This document shows positions 1 through 11,486 of a DNA stretch of 64,000 nt, piece after piece (within the stretch, counting starts at the first letter, position 1; every line of letters begins with the position of its first letter). The translations under genes were made by a program, and so were the position numbers. The notes under the pieces were generated by a model, which made no database searches, was not told where the DNA came from, and saw only the letters and a list, made by a program, of their open reading frames with translations. Origin of the DNA: Myxococcales bacterium (GTDB lineage Bacteria > Myxococcota > B64-G9); NCBI GenBank assembly GCA_012798435.1, contig JAAZNF010000043.1, positions 1 to 64,000 of the forward strand, written 5' to 3'.

Positions 1-656
1 CCCCGCCCCCCGCCCGGCCCGCCGCTTCCCGCAACGGACGCGCCGTCGGAGAGCATCTGACCGGCGCCGCCGGAACCGTCCAGCACGCCATCGACGCGAA
101 GCTCTCCGCAGGCGAGGAGCACCAGCGCGTTGGGGCCGGTGACCCACAACCGGGCGCCAGCCTCGATTCGAACGGAGCTGAAGGCGATAACCGCCAGAGC
201 AGGCGCGCCTGCGATTTGGAATTGGATCCGAAATCGCTCCGGGGTGAGATCGCTGTCGCGAAACTGCACCTTTCCGCTCGCGGTATCCAGCGTGGCGTCA
301 GAAGATACGACGAGCTTCTGCGAGCCGGAGCACAGAAATGCCTTGGACGCCGGCTCCAGGTTGGAGGGATCGAGCAGATAGCAGCGGTTCGGGCGGGCGT
401 CGGCGTTGCAGCCCAGGGCGCACTCGATGGCGACCTCGGCCCCGGTGGCGTCGTGGGTGATCAGACGGTCGCCGCGGCACACCCGATCGTCGGCCGAGCC
501 GTTGGGGATGCACCGGTCCGCCTCGACCAGACAGGTGTATCCGGGGAGGCAGCGCCCGTCCTCGTCGCACCTCTTGTTGTCGAGGTAGCTCGGCTCACAC
601 CCGACAAACACCCACACCCAAGCGATGGTGATCAGAGGCGAGGCACGCGCCTTCAT
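1..656 (-). CDS. Putative lipoprotein, partial (runs off window edge)
   Basis: Reverse-strand reading from ATG at 656 stays open to base 1: MKARASPLITIAWVWVFVGCEPSYLDNKRCDEDGRCLPGYTCLVEADRCIPNG...; lipobox-like VFVGC and Cys-rich N-terminus. Absent from the ORF track because it has no stop in the window. Confidence 0.75.
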   Translation of the reverse strand, partial: MKARASPLITIAWVWVFVGCEPSYLDNKRCDEDGRCLPGYTCLVEADRCIPNGSADDRVCRGDRLITHDATGAEVAIECALGCNADARPNRCYLLDPSNLEPASKAFLCSGSQKLVVSSDATLDTASGKVQFRDSDLTPERFRIQFQIAGAPALAVIAFSSVRIEAGARLWVTGPNALVLLACGELRVDGVLDGSGGAGQMLSDGASVAGSGGPGGGR

Positions 657-712
657 GGCTCGATTATACGCACATCCTTTACAGGGCCGCCATACTCGGC
701 TAGAAGACCGCC

Positions 713-1351
713 ATGGGAATCGTGGAAAGAATCGCGCTGTGGGCCACCGCCCTGATGAACTCCGCCGGCTACCCGGGGCTGTTCGTCCTCATGACCATGG
801 AAAGCATGGTGTTTCCCGTGCCCAGCGAGGCGGTGATGCCCTTCGCCGGGTTCCTCATCGTGTCGGACCGCTTCAGCTGGGCCGGCGCCATCCTGGCCTC
901 CAGTTTGGGCACCATGACGGGCTCTCTGGCGTCCTACGCGCTGGGCCGGTGGGGCGGCTACCCCTTCGTGCTGCGTTTCGGCAAGTTCTTCTTGCTGGAC
1001 CGTGAGCACCTGGACTTCACCGTGCGCTGGTTCTCGCGCCGGGGCGAGCTGACCATCTTCGTCTCGCGCTTCATCCCGGTGGTGCGCCATCTCATCTCCA
1101 TCCCGGCCGGCGTGGGCCGCATGAACGTGTGGAAGTTCTCGCTGTACACGCTCCTGGGCGGCACCTTGTGGAACACCTTTGTCTTGTTCTGCGGGGTGTG
1201 GCTGAAAGAGCGCTGGAGCGTGGTCCAGAGCTACACCCACGAGATCGACCTCGCCGTGCTGGTCTTGCTCGTGCTCGGCGCCGCCTGGTGGTTCGTGCGC
1301 CAGGTCCGCCGCCGCCGCAAGAAGGCCGTGGCCCTACCCCCGGCCCCCTGA
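713..1351 (+). CDS. DedA family membrane protein
   Basis: Multi-TM protein with DedA features (ESMVFPVPSEAVMPFAG, FVSRFIPVVRHLISIPAGVGRM). Confidence 0.88.
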   Translation: MGIVERIALWATALMNSAGYPGLFVLMTMESMVFPVPSEAVMPFAGFLIVSDRFSWAGAILASSLGTMTGSLASYALGRWGGYPFVLRFGKFFLLDREHLDFTVRWFSRRGELTIFVSRFIPVVRHLISIPAGVGRMNVWKFSLYTLLGGTLWNTFVLFCGVWLKERWSVVQSYTHEIDLAVLVLLVLGAAWWFVRQVRRRRKKAVALPPAP

Positions 1352-2725
1352 ATCGCTCGGTTCCCCTCCGCGGTCAAGGGCGCGCTGGCGCTCCCGCTCC
1401 ACCAGCGAGGCGGGCTTCAGCGCCGCTGGCAACACCTTGAGCAGCAGCGGCAGCAGCACTGCGCCGCCGGGTAGCGAGAAGATGGCCAGGCTGGGCACGG
1501 TGCGCAGCACGTCCAGCAGCCCGCGCCGCAGGCGGGCCCGCTCGGCGCCGCCCAGCCGCTCGCCCAGGCCCCAGCGTTTGACCAGGTCCGCCAGCTCGCC
1601 GGTGGAGCGCACCTCCGCGGCGATCACGCCCAGGTTCTCCTGGATGGCCCGCTGCAAGCGGGATAGCAACTGTTGCCGGTACGACTTCACCGCGGTGCTC
1701 ACCATGAAGGCGTCGAGGTACGCCTTGTGCGACTGGTAGAAGTCCACCACCCGCGCCTCGCGCACCGCCAGCTCGGCCGGCGGAACCCGCAGCAGGCCAG
1801 CCAGCCGACCGATGTACAGCGACTCGCTCTCGCTGAAGTGGCCGTCCAACACGGCGCCCAGGATGACCTGCTCCAGCAAGAAGTCCCCGAAGCGCTCGTT
1901 CTTCACCGCCTGCGCCACCACCTCGGCGGGCGCCGGGTGACGCAGTAAGCGGCGCAGCCTCCAGCGGTTGCACCAGGACAGCCCGGCCGCGCGGATCTGC
2001 GCTCGAACGATGCGGCGTACCTCGCCACTGGCGGGGCGCTCGGCCAGGTTGAGCCCGATCAGGCCCTCCATGAGCATGCGCCGTTCCTCGTCCTGGTGAT
2101 CGAGCACCCGCCGCACCGCCCGGGGATCCACTCCGCCCCGCTCGAAGTAGGCCACGGCCAGCCTGCCCAACGTCTTGGCGTCGATGTAGTTGAAGCCGTT
2201 GTGCACTGGCAGCCCGATGAGCGGGTTGCCGGCCAGATAGGCCCGCCGCTCCACGTGCCGGCCCACCCGCCGCGCCAGAGCGAGCAAAAAGGCCGGGGCC
2301 GGACCATCCTCGGGGAGCTCGCCGATGCGGCGGTGGATGGTCCGGGCCAGGCGCAGCTTGCGCCCCAGCAGGGCGAAGCACACCATAAGCTCCGCCACGC
2401 GCACCCATCCGCGCGAGCAATGGGACACGGTGCAGCCCACCTCCATGGCCAGGTCCGCCTCGACACGCAGGATGGCGAAGAACACTGCTCGTCGGCGCGC
2501 CAGATCCGAGCGGACGCCCTGCGTCACCTCCTCTTCCGAGACCAGTGGCGTGCCATACACCACGCCGGCCTGGCGCAGGCGGAACTCGACCCAGCGGCGC
2601 ACCAGCTCCTTGATGTCATAGTCGGGGTGATCGCGGCGGAAGTTCTCCAGGCGGGCCTCGGCCTCCAGGTCGGAGAACTTGGCCACCTCGTCCGCGAGCA
2701 GGGAAAAGAAAAAATCGCTCCCCAT
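1334..2725 (-). CDS. Uncharacterised protein with TerB-like and LETM1-like segments
   Basis: Helical FGDFLLEQVILGAVLDGHFSESESLYIGRLAGLLRV (TerB-like) and C-terminal LLDVLRTVPSLAIFSLPGGAVLLPLLLKVLP (LETM1-like). Confidence 0.55.
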   Translation of the reverse strand: MGSDFFFSLLADEVAKFSDLEAEARLENFRRDHPDYDIKELVRRWVEFRLRQAGVVYGTPLVSEEEVTQGVRSDLARRRAVFFAILRVEADLAMEVGCTVSHCSRGWVRVAELMVCFALLGRKLRLARTIHRRIGELPEDGPAPAFLLALARRVGRHVERRAYLAGNPLIGLPVHNGFNYIDAKTLGRLAVAYFERGGVDPRAVRRVLDHQDEERRMLMEGLIGLNLAERPASGEVRRIVRAQIRAAGLSWCNRWRLRRLLRHPAPAEVVAQAVKNERFGDFLLEQVILGAVLDGHFSESESLYIGRLAGLLRVPPAELAVREARVVDFYQSHKAYLDAFMVSTAVKSYRQQLLSRLQRAIQENLGVIAAEVRSTGELADLVKRWGLGERLGGAERARLRRGLLDVLRTVPSLAIFSLPGGAVLLPLLLKVLPAALKPASLVERERQRALDRGGEPSDSGGRG

Positions 2726-2816
2726 GCGCCTTTCCTATCCCGGACGCGCCCCGATGGCAAACCTCGCGTGCTGCGGATTTGACGGGCCCCGGGGTGCATG
2801 GCTAGCCTGCCATCGC

Positions 2817-3908
2817 ATGGAACTTAGCCGCCCCGACCGCCTCCGTCGCCGCCTGCTGGCCTGGTTCCGCGTTGCGCGCCGCGATCTCCCCTGGCGGCGC
2901 AGGCACGACGCCTACTCCATCTGGGTCTCGGAGGTGATGCTACAGCAGACGCGGGTAGAGACCGTCATTCCGTATTACCGGCGCTTCCTGGCGATCTACC
3001 CCTCGCTGCGGCAGCTCGCCGACGCCGATCTCTCACGGGTTCTCAAGGCCTGGGAGGGGCTGGGATACTACGCCCGAGCCCGCAACCTGCACCGGGCCGC
3101 GCGGCAGGTGATCGACCAGCGCGCCGGACGCATCCCGCGTCGGTACTCGGATTTCGTCAGGCTGCCGGGCGCCGGTGAGTACCTGGCGGCGGCGGTCACC
3201 AGCATCGCCTTCGGCGAGCCTCGCGCGGCGGTGGACGGCAACGCGCGCCGGGTGCTGGCCCGGCTGCTGGCCCTGGAAGGAGCGGTGGAGCGGGCGCCAC
3301 TGGCCAACACGCTCCGAGCGCAGGCCCAGCGCCTGCTCGACCCGCGCCGCCCCGGCGACTCGAACCAGGCGCTCATGGAGCTCGGGGCGCTGATCTGCAC
3401 ACCGCGCGCCCCCGCCTGCGCGGATTGCCCGCTGGCCGGGGCGTGCCAGGCGAAGCGCCGAGGGCTGCAAGAGAGCATCCCCCGCCGGCCGCCTCGACGG
3501 GCCCCGGAGGTACGGCATGCCGCCGCCGCCATCATCGAACGCCGCGGGCGGTGGCTGTTCGTGCGCCGGGAGGAGCGCGGCCTGCTCGGCGGGCTGTGGG
3601 AGCTGCCCGGCGGTTTCGCCGAATGGGGCGAGACCCCCGCCGCGGCCTGCCGGCGCCACCTGCGGGAACGACTGAACCTGCGCATCGAGACGGGGGCGCC
3701 GGCGGCCCGGGTGGTGCACGACTACACCCACTTTCGGTTGGTGCTGACGGTGTTCCGTTGCCGTGAGATCGGGGCGCGGGCGCGTCTTGCGAACGGGGCC
3801 GGGCGCCGCTGGGTTCGCCCTCGGGACATCGACTCGCTCGCCTGCCACCGCGCGGTCCACCGGGCCCTGGCGCAGGCGGGATGCCCGCCGGCCGGAGACA
3901 AGGGTTGA
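2817..3908 (+). CDS. mutY: A/G-specific adenine glycosylase
   Basis: IWVSEVMLQQTRVETVIPYYRRF, LPGAGEYLAAAVTSIAFG, VDGNARRVLAR, 4Fe-4S Cys motif CTPRAPACADCPLAGAC, C-terminal Nudix-like domain. Confidence 0.93.
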   Translation: MELSRPDRLRRRLLAWFRVARRDLPWRRRHDAYSIWVSEVMLQQTRVETVIPYYRRFLAIYPSLRQLADADLSRVLKAWEGLGYYARARNLHRAARQVIDQRAGRIPRRYSDFVRLPGAGEYLAAAVTSIAFGEPRAAVDGNARRVLARLLALEGAVERAPLANTLRAQAQRLLDPRRPGDSNQALMELGALICTPRAPACADCPLAGACQAKRRGLQESIPRRPPRRAPEVRHAAAAIIERRGRWLFVRREERGLLGGLWELPGGFAEWGETPAAACRRHLRERLNLRIETGAPAARVVHDYTHFRLVLTVFRCREIGARARLANGAGRRWVRPRDIDSLACHRAVHRALAQAGCPPAGDKG

Positions 3909-3963
3909 ATCACGTCCCGGCCGCGTCCGTCTCTCGCCCGCGATTTTCATGAAGGAGATCTCG

Positions 3964-6510
3964 ATGACCAAGATGGCAGGTGGATTCGTCCTGTTGTGCT
4001 GGGGGGCCTCGGCCCTCCTGGTGGCGGGCTGCCCCGCGGGCGACTGCGAACCCCACGCGGGCATCTTTTGCACCGACGAGGCCGATACCTACTGGGTGGA
4101 CAGCTGCGGCCACCTGGAGGAACGGATCGAGCACTGCGCCTGCGGTTGCGCTCCCGCGCGCGATGGGTGTCTGGACTGCCCCTGCACCGAAGGGGATCTG
4201 ACATGCAACGGCTCCTGGGTCCAACGCTGCCAGGACCAGTCCTGGACCCCGGTCCAGGACTGCGCCGCCCTCGGGCTCCCCTGCCAAAACGGCCAGTGCG
4301 GCGCCGGCCAATGCACCGACGGGGACAAACGTTGTGTGGGGACCGTGGCGGAACTGTGCGTGGGGGGAAGCTGGCGCACCTCGGACTGCGCCACCACCGG
4401 AAAGATCTGCCGCGGCGGCGACTGTCTGGACCCCTGCAGCGCGGGCCAGAGCCGTTGCAGCGGAGATTGGATCGAGAGCTGCCAGGATGGCGTGTTTGCC
4501 GCTCAAACCGACTGCGCCGCGCTCGGCAAGACCTGCCAGGAGGCGCAGTGCCGCGACGGCTGCTCTACGGGCGCGCGGCGTTGCCGGCAGGCCGTGGTCC
4601 AGGAGTGCCGCTCGGGAAACTGGATCGATGTGACCGACTGCGGCTCGGCCGGCCTGAGCTGTATCGATGGCTCCTGCCGCGGCGGCGTCACCGGGGTGCT
4701 CCACGCGGGAACGGCCGACATCCAGTTCAACGAAGCCGCGGTCGGGCTGTCCCACAAGCGCGACGTGGACGCGGCCGAAGACGGTTGCCTGGTGCACATC
4801 GACCTGGCCCTCTCCCGCGGGGGCAGCTGCCAACTGGAGCTCTCGGCCGGCGAGCGTTACCGCTGGCAGGGCGGACTCGTATTGCTCGAGGCCCGCTTCA
4901 CCGCGGACTCTTTCTGTCCTGACTTCCCGGACAGCGCCGAGGGGATCTACACCGGCACGCTGGGGCTCACCCTCGGGGAGATCGAGCCTGGCCTGCGCAA
5001 GGTTCCCGATCGCAACGCAGCCACCAGCCGGTTCGTGACCACCCTGACGGTACGCCTGCAAGGCGTCCTGACCCGCGCCGACGGCGCTCAACTGGCGATC
5101 GCCTCTTCCACTCTCACCGTCTGGGACGAGTTCGTGTCGTACGGCTCCACCTCGGTGTCCTGCCCATGCGAGCCCGACTGCAACGCGCGGGCCTGCGGCG
5201 ACGATGCGTGCGGCGGGAGTTGCGGTGAGTGCCCTACCAACGAGATCTGCACACCCCTGTTCACCTGCGCCGAGTCCTTCTGCGGCGATGGCCGCATCAC
5301 CGGGACCGAGCAATGCGACGGCGCCGACCTCGGCGGAGAAGGTTGCGCCGATCGCGGCTACGACGCCGGCGCGCTGGCCTGCGATCCGGCGACCTGTCTT
5401 GTCGATACTCGCGGTTGTTACCAGCGCCTGGTGCCGCAAGGCACGGAGACCCAGACCGACTTCGGCGCGGCCCTGGCGCTGGACGGCGACCTGCTGGCCG
5501 TGGGAGCGCCCCGGGCCGGAGCCACCGATCCCGGGGCGGCCTGGATCTTCACCCGGGACGCTGAGCGGCGTTGGAGCCTCACCACCCGGCTGGATCCAAA
5601 CTACTCCAGCAACTACGATCGGTTCGGCGCGACCCTGGCGCTGAACGAGCGTCACCTGCTGGTGGGGATGCCAGGTCACGATGCGACCCTCTCTGGAACG
5701 CTGTACACGGACTGGGGGAGCTCCTTCTACTTCGACGGAAGTTCTGGAAGTTGGGCCCTCAGGAACGCCTACTACGACATCAGCCTGCAAAACTCATTCC
5801 TGCGGCAGGGCGCATCGGTGGCCTTGCGTGGAACCGACCTACTGGTGGGCGCGCCAAGCGCCGGGATGAGAGCGGGCCTGGTGCTGCGGATCGACCGAGC
5901 CGCTTCACAGCCTCTGCAACAGCCGCTGAAACCCGCGATCGGCTCGAGCAGCGACGAGTTCGGCGCCAGCCTGGCGTTCTGGGGAAGCGACGAAGCCGTG
6001 GTGGGCGCACCCGGATGGGGGAGCAAAGGCGCCGTCTTCGTATTCCGCAATTGGGTCGAAGCCACGCGCTTCGTACCGGAGGCAGAAGCCACCCGCTTCG
6101 GCATGACGCTGGCCACCTCGGGAGACACCCTGGTGGTCGGTTCGAACGGGGCCGCCTTCGTGTACCTGAAGGAGGACTTTGGCAACTACTCCCTCCAGGC
6201 CCGTCTGGTCGGCGACGACACGCAAGCCGCGGATGGTTTCGGCAAGAGCGTGGCCATCCATGGCGACGCCATCCTGGTGGGTGCGCCCCAGGCCAGCCCT
6301 GCCGGGATCACGAACCAGGGCGCCGCCTACCTGTTCATCCGAAACAGCGGGGTCTGGACGCAGGCCCGCCGCCTGGTATCCGAGAGCCCGCTCGCCAACG
6401 ACAACTTCGGAGCGGCGGTAGCCCTCGACGATGCCCACCTGGTGATCGGAATTTCTCAGACCGCCGCCTCCGGCGCCGCCAGCGGCGTGGTGCGGGTGTA
6501 CGAACGCTGA
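3964..6510 (+). CDS. Secreted lipoprotein with Cys-rich tandem repeats and FG-GAP repeats
   Basis: Lipobox LLVAGC; about four CxGxW..C..DC..C..C repeats; C-terminal repeats FGAALALDGDLLAVGAP / FGKSVAIHGDAILVGAP. AAGGAG spaced properly before ATG 3964. Confidence 0.8.
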   Translation: MTKMAGGFVLLCWGASALLVAGCPAGDCEPHAGIFCTDEADTYWVDSCGHLEERIEHCACGCAPARDGCLDCPCTEGDLTCNGSWVQRCQDQSWTPVQDCAALGLPCQNGQCGAGQCTDGDKRCVGTVAELCVGGSWRTSDCATTGKICRGGDCLDPCSAGQSRCSGDWIESCQDGVFAAQTDCAALGKTCQEAQCRDGCSTGARRCRQAVVQECRSGNWIDVTDCGSAGLSCIDGSCRGGVTGVLHAGTADIQFNEAAVGLSHKRDVDAAEDGCLVHIDLALSRGGSCQLELSAGERYRWQGGLVLLEARFTADSFCPDFPDSAEGIYTGTLGLTLGEIEPGLRKVPDRNAATSRFVTTLTVRLQGVLTRADGAQLAIASSTLTVWDEFVSYGSTSVSCPCEPDCNARACGDDACGGSCGECPTNEICTPLFTCAESFCGDGRITGTEQCDGADLGGEGCADRGYDAGALACDPATCLVDTRGCYQRLVPQGTETQTDFGAALALDGDLLAVGAPRAGATDPGAAWIFTRDAERRWSLTTRLDPNYSSNYDRFGATLALNERHLLVGMPGHDATLSGTLYTDWGSSFYFDGSSGSWALRNAYYDISLQNSFLRQGASVALRGTDLLVGAPSAGMRAGLVLRIDRAASQPLQQPLKPAIGSSSDEFGASLAFWGSDEAVVGAPGWGSKGAVFVFRNWVEATRFVPEAEATRFGMTLATSGDTLVVGSNGAAFVYLKEDFGNYSLQARLVGDDTQAADGFGKSVAIHGDAILVGAPQASPAGITNQGAAYLFIRNSGVWTQARRLVSESPLANDNFGAAVALDDAHLVIGISQTAASGAASGVVRVYER

Positions 6511-6647
6511 CGGGGCAGGGAACCATCTATCCCATGGCCAGGCTCACCGCCCGCTTGCGCAGTTGGCCCGGCAGCCGCTCGAACCAGGAAATCCCCTGGT
6601 TGAGCGTGTTGCGTTGCGTCGCCACGGCCGTCGTGCTCTGCGACAGA

Positions 6648-7361
6648 TCAAGGTGACAGCGGCTTGAACTCCGCCCGCCGGTTTCGCGCGAAGGCTTCCT
6701 CGCTCTGGTCTGGATCGGCCGGCCGCTCCTCGCCGTAGGAGATGACCTCCATCCGGTCCGGCGCAACGCCCAGTTTCACCAGATAGGCCTTGACCGACAG
6801 CGCCCGGCGCTCGCCCAGGGCCAGGTTGTACTCGGTGCTGCCGCGGTTGTCGCAGTGGCCCTCGATCTGCACCTTGGTGTCGGGCCGCCGCGCGAGGTAG
6901 TCGGCGTTCTGGGCCAGGGTGGCACGGGCCTCCTCGGTCAGGTCGGAGGCGTTGAACGGAAAGTACACCGTCCCCATGGCGGCCGGCCCCGCGGGTTCGG
7001 CGGGCGGAGGCACCTCGGCCGCGCGGGAGGCGGCCTGCGCTTCCGCGGCCTTGCGCCGCGCCTCGGCCTCCTCCTGCTCGCGTTTCTTCTGGCACTCGGC
7101 GTCGGCCTTGGCGGCCTGGTTGCGCGCGGCCAGCAGCGCGGTCTTGGCCTCCTCGTAGCGCTCCTCCTTGAGCAGCGCCTGGGCCCGGTCGTAGAGCTGC
7201 CGGGCCGCCGCGTAGGCCAGCGGAGCGCAGTCCTTCTTGGATTCCAGGTCGTTCATGTCCTTCTTCGCGGCGTCGATCTCCGGCTGGGGGATCTGCTTGG
7301 GACAGCCGGCGATGACGAGGCCGGCCAGCAGCGCACCCAGGACGAGCAACAGGCGGTTCAT
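6648..7361 (-). CDS. pal: Peptidoglycan-associated (OmpA-family) lipoprotein
   Basis: Lipobox VIAGC; OmpA-C domain VYFPFNASDLTEEA...VQIEGHCDNRGSTEYNLALGERRA; adjacent to tolB. Confidence 0.88.
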   Translation of the reverse strand: MNRLLLVLGALLAGLVIAGCPKQIPQPEIDAAKKDMNDLESKKDCAPLAYAAARQLYDRAQALLKEERYEEAKTALLAARNQAAKADAECQKKREQEEAEARRKAAEAQAASRAAEVPPPAEPAGPAAMGTVYFPFNASDLTEEARATLAQNADYLARRPDTKVQIEGHCDNRGSTEYNLALGERRALSVKAYLVKLGVAPDRMEVISYGEERPADPDQSEEAFARNRRAEFKPLSP

Positions 7362-7370
7362 GGTTCCCCC

Positions 7371-8693
7371 TCAGCGCGGGTTGTCGAACCAGGGGCTGAA
7401 ACGCGGCGTGGAGTACTCCCCCTTGCCGCGCGAGATCAGGCGTTGGTTGGTGCCGTCGGCGTTCATCAGGTACAGCTTGCTCTCCCCGCTGCGGGTGGAG
7501 GAGAACACCACGTGACTGCCGTCCGGGCTGAAGCAGGGCTGCTCGTTGTCCCCCTGATCCTGCGTCAGGCGCACGATCTCGCCCTTGTCGGGATTGACCT
7601 TGAAGATGTCGAACACCCGCCGCTCGTCGCGGGCGGTGAACAGGATCCAGTCGCCGCGGGGCGACCAGGAGGGCGTGGTGTTGTAGTTGCCTTGGAAGGT
7701 GAGGCGGCGCACCCCGCCGCCGTCGGCGTTCATCACGTAGATCTGCGGCGAGCCGGCCCGATCGCTCACGAAGGCGATGCGTTTGCCGTCCGGCGACCAC
7801 GACGGCGTGGTGTCTGCACCCCAGTCACGGGTGAGACGGCGCTTGCCCGAGCCGTCGGGATTCATGAGGTAGATCTCCGAGTTCTCGTCCCGGCTCAGCG
7901 TCGCCGCCACCAGCTTGCCATCGGGAGAAGGAGCCGCCCCGGTATTCAGGCCGGTTTCTCGGGAGATGGAGGTGATCTTGCCCGAGGCCAGCTCGAGCAG
8001 GTAGAGGTGGGGGCCGCCGTGCAGGTACGAGGAGTAGTAGATGCCGCTGCCGTCATACGACCAGGAGGGCAGCAGGTTGATGGCGCCGTTCTGCACCACG
8101 CACCGCTCGTTGGCGCCGTCGAAGTCCATCAGGCAGATGGACTTGGCCTCGTTGCCGGTGCGCTTGGCGAACACGATTTGCGTGAAGAAAATGCCGCGGG
8201 TGCCGGTGTAATACTCCACGATGGCGTCGGCCAGGGCGTGCACCATGTGGCGCAGCTTCTTCTCCGGGCCCGACAGCGTCATGGGTTTCTTGGGCACCAG
8301 ATCTTGCCCGGAGGCCACGTCGAAGAGGTGGCCCTCCAGCTTCACGTCCTCGCCCACCTTGGCGATGCCCACCTTGACCAGCCCGGCCGCACCCACGTTG
8401 CTCCAGTCGGCGAAGTTGATGGAGGCCCCGGACAGCCCCTCCTTGCGCGGATCGGCGATGTAGGACCGTGGGTCCAGGATCTTGAACATCCCGGCGATCT
8501 CCAGATCGTTTCGCAGCACCTCGGTGCACAGGGCGGCCTGGGGGCCGCTGTTCTGGCCGGTGAGATCCTTGCAGTCCGGCACGGCCAACGGGTAGGGGCG
8601 GAATCCGGGCTCGTCGATGTTGATGTAGTCGCGCGCCGCCACGGGCCAGGCAAACAGCAGGAGCAACCAACACGGCAGCAATCTTCTCATCAT
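7371..8693 (-). CDS. tolB: Tol-Pal system beta-propeller protein TolB
   Basis: Signal peptide, repeated TPSWSPDGKRIAFVSDRAGSPQIYVMNADG blades; immediately upstream of pal. Confidence 0.92.
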   Translation of the reverse strand: MMRRLLPCWLLLLFAWPVAARDYINIDEPGFRPYPLAVPDCKDLTGQNSGPQAALCTEVLRNDLEIAGMFKILDPRSYIADPRKEGLSGASINFADWSNVGAAGLVKVGIAKVGEDVKLEGHLFDVASGQDLVPKKPMTLSGPEKKLRHMVHALADAIVEYYTGTRGIFFTQIVFAKRTGNEAKSICLMDFDGANERCVVQNGAINLLPSWSYDGSGIYYSSYLHGGPHLYLLELASGKITSISRETGLNTGAAPSPDGKLVAATLSRDENSEIYLMNPDGSGKRRLTRDWGADTTPSWSPDGKRIAFVSDRAGSPQIYVMNADGGGVRRLTFQGNYNTTPSWSPRGDWILFTARDERRVFDIFKVNPDKGEIVRLTQDQGDNEQPCFSPDGSHVVFSSTRSGESKLYLMNADGTNQRLISRGKGEYSTPRFSPWFDNPR

Positions 8694-8884
8694 CGAACTC
8701 CTCTCGGGCTCGCACGGCCCGCTCGACTCGGCAGGAATACCACAACCGGCGAGCGGCGCGCAAAATTTCCATGCCGCCTTCGTCCAGCGGAGAGGCTGGC
8801 GCACCAGGAAAAATTCTCTTGATGGTGGAGGAAAACCGGTGTACCGTTCTCCGCTTGAGCGACGAGGACAGGCCGAGCCGAACC

Positions 8885-9604
8885 ATGAGCGACAAGAAGC
8901 CAATCCAGGCCGATATCTCCACCAACGCCGTGGAGGAAGCCCTGCGCGCGGTCGAAAAAACGCGCCCGGCTCCGTCCAAGCCCACCGTCCCGGAGACCGG
9001 CGGGGTGGAGATCCAGGTGGAGGGTGCCGCGTCCGAGGAGGAGCGGGGGCCCTCTCGCGAGGAGCTTCACCAGACCATCGAGAAACTGCGGGAGGAGGCC
9101 AAGGCCGCGCGCGAACGCATGCTGCGAATCGCCGCCGATGCCGACAACACTCGCAAGCGCGCCCTGCGGGAGCGCGACGAGGGGATCCGCTACGGCAACG
9201 AGGAGCTGCTGCGCGAGCTCCTGCCGGTGGCCGACAACCTGGAACGCAGTCTCTCCGCCATCTCCAACGACGGCGCCAACCAGAACGCAACCGCCGTCCG
9301 CAAAGGGGTGGAGATGATCTACGATCAGCTCCAGGCCCTGCTGAAGAAGTTCCAGGTGGAAGGGTTCTCGGCGCTAGGCCAGCCGTTCGATCCCAATTTG
9401 CACGAGGCGATCTCGCGGGTGGAGTGCGCCGACCGGGCCCCGGGAACGGTGCTCAGCGAGATCCACCGCGGCTACCGCTACCGCGATCGGCTGCTGCGCC
9501 CGGCCCTGGTGACGGTGGCCTGCGCCCCCGCCGCCGCCGGTGCCGGTGCCGCCGATCCGCCCGCGGCGAAAGTTCCGGAGGCAAGTGAGCCCAAGGCACC
9601 CTAG
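8885..9604 (+). CDS. grpE: Nucleotide exchange factor GrpE
   Basis: ELLRELLPVADNLERSL, GFSALGQPFDPNLHEAISRVE, GYRYRDRLLRPALVTVA; upstream of dnaK. Confidence 0.92.
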   Translation: MSDKKPIQADISTNAVEEALRAVEKTRPAPSKPTVPETGGVEIQVEGAASEEERGPSREELHQTIEKLREEAKAARERMLRIAADADNTRKRALRERDEGIRYGNEELLRELLPVADNLERSLSAISNDGANQNATAVRKGVEMIYDQLQALLKKFQVEGFSALGQPFDPNLHEAISRVECADRAPGTVLSEIHRGYRYRDRLLRPALVTVACAPAAAGAGAADPPAAKVPEASEPKAP

Positions 9605-9650
9605 AAAACCTTGAACGAGACAGACATGAACTCAGGGGAGTGAACACACC

Positions 9651-11474
<1,824 letters not shown>

Positions 11475-11486
11475 CCCATTCACCGC

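Noticed and set aside
3910-5790. 626-aa minus-strand ORF
   Set aside because: Antisense to the FG-GAP lipoprotein, which has a lipobox, RBS and repeat domains.
8694-8884. Heat-shock promoter for grpE-dnaK
   Set aside because: TTGATG-N17-TACCGT is present near 8818-8846 but too weak to call; no CIRCE-like inverted repeat seen.
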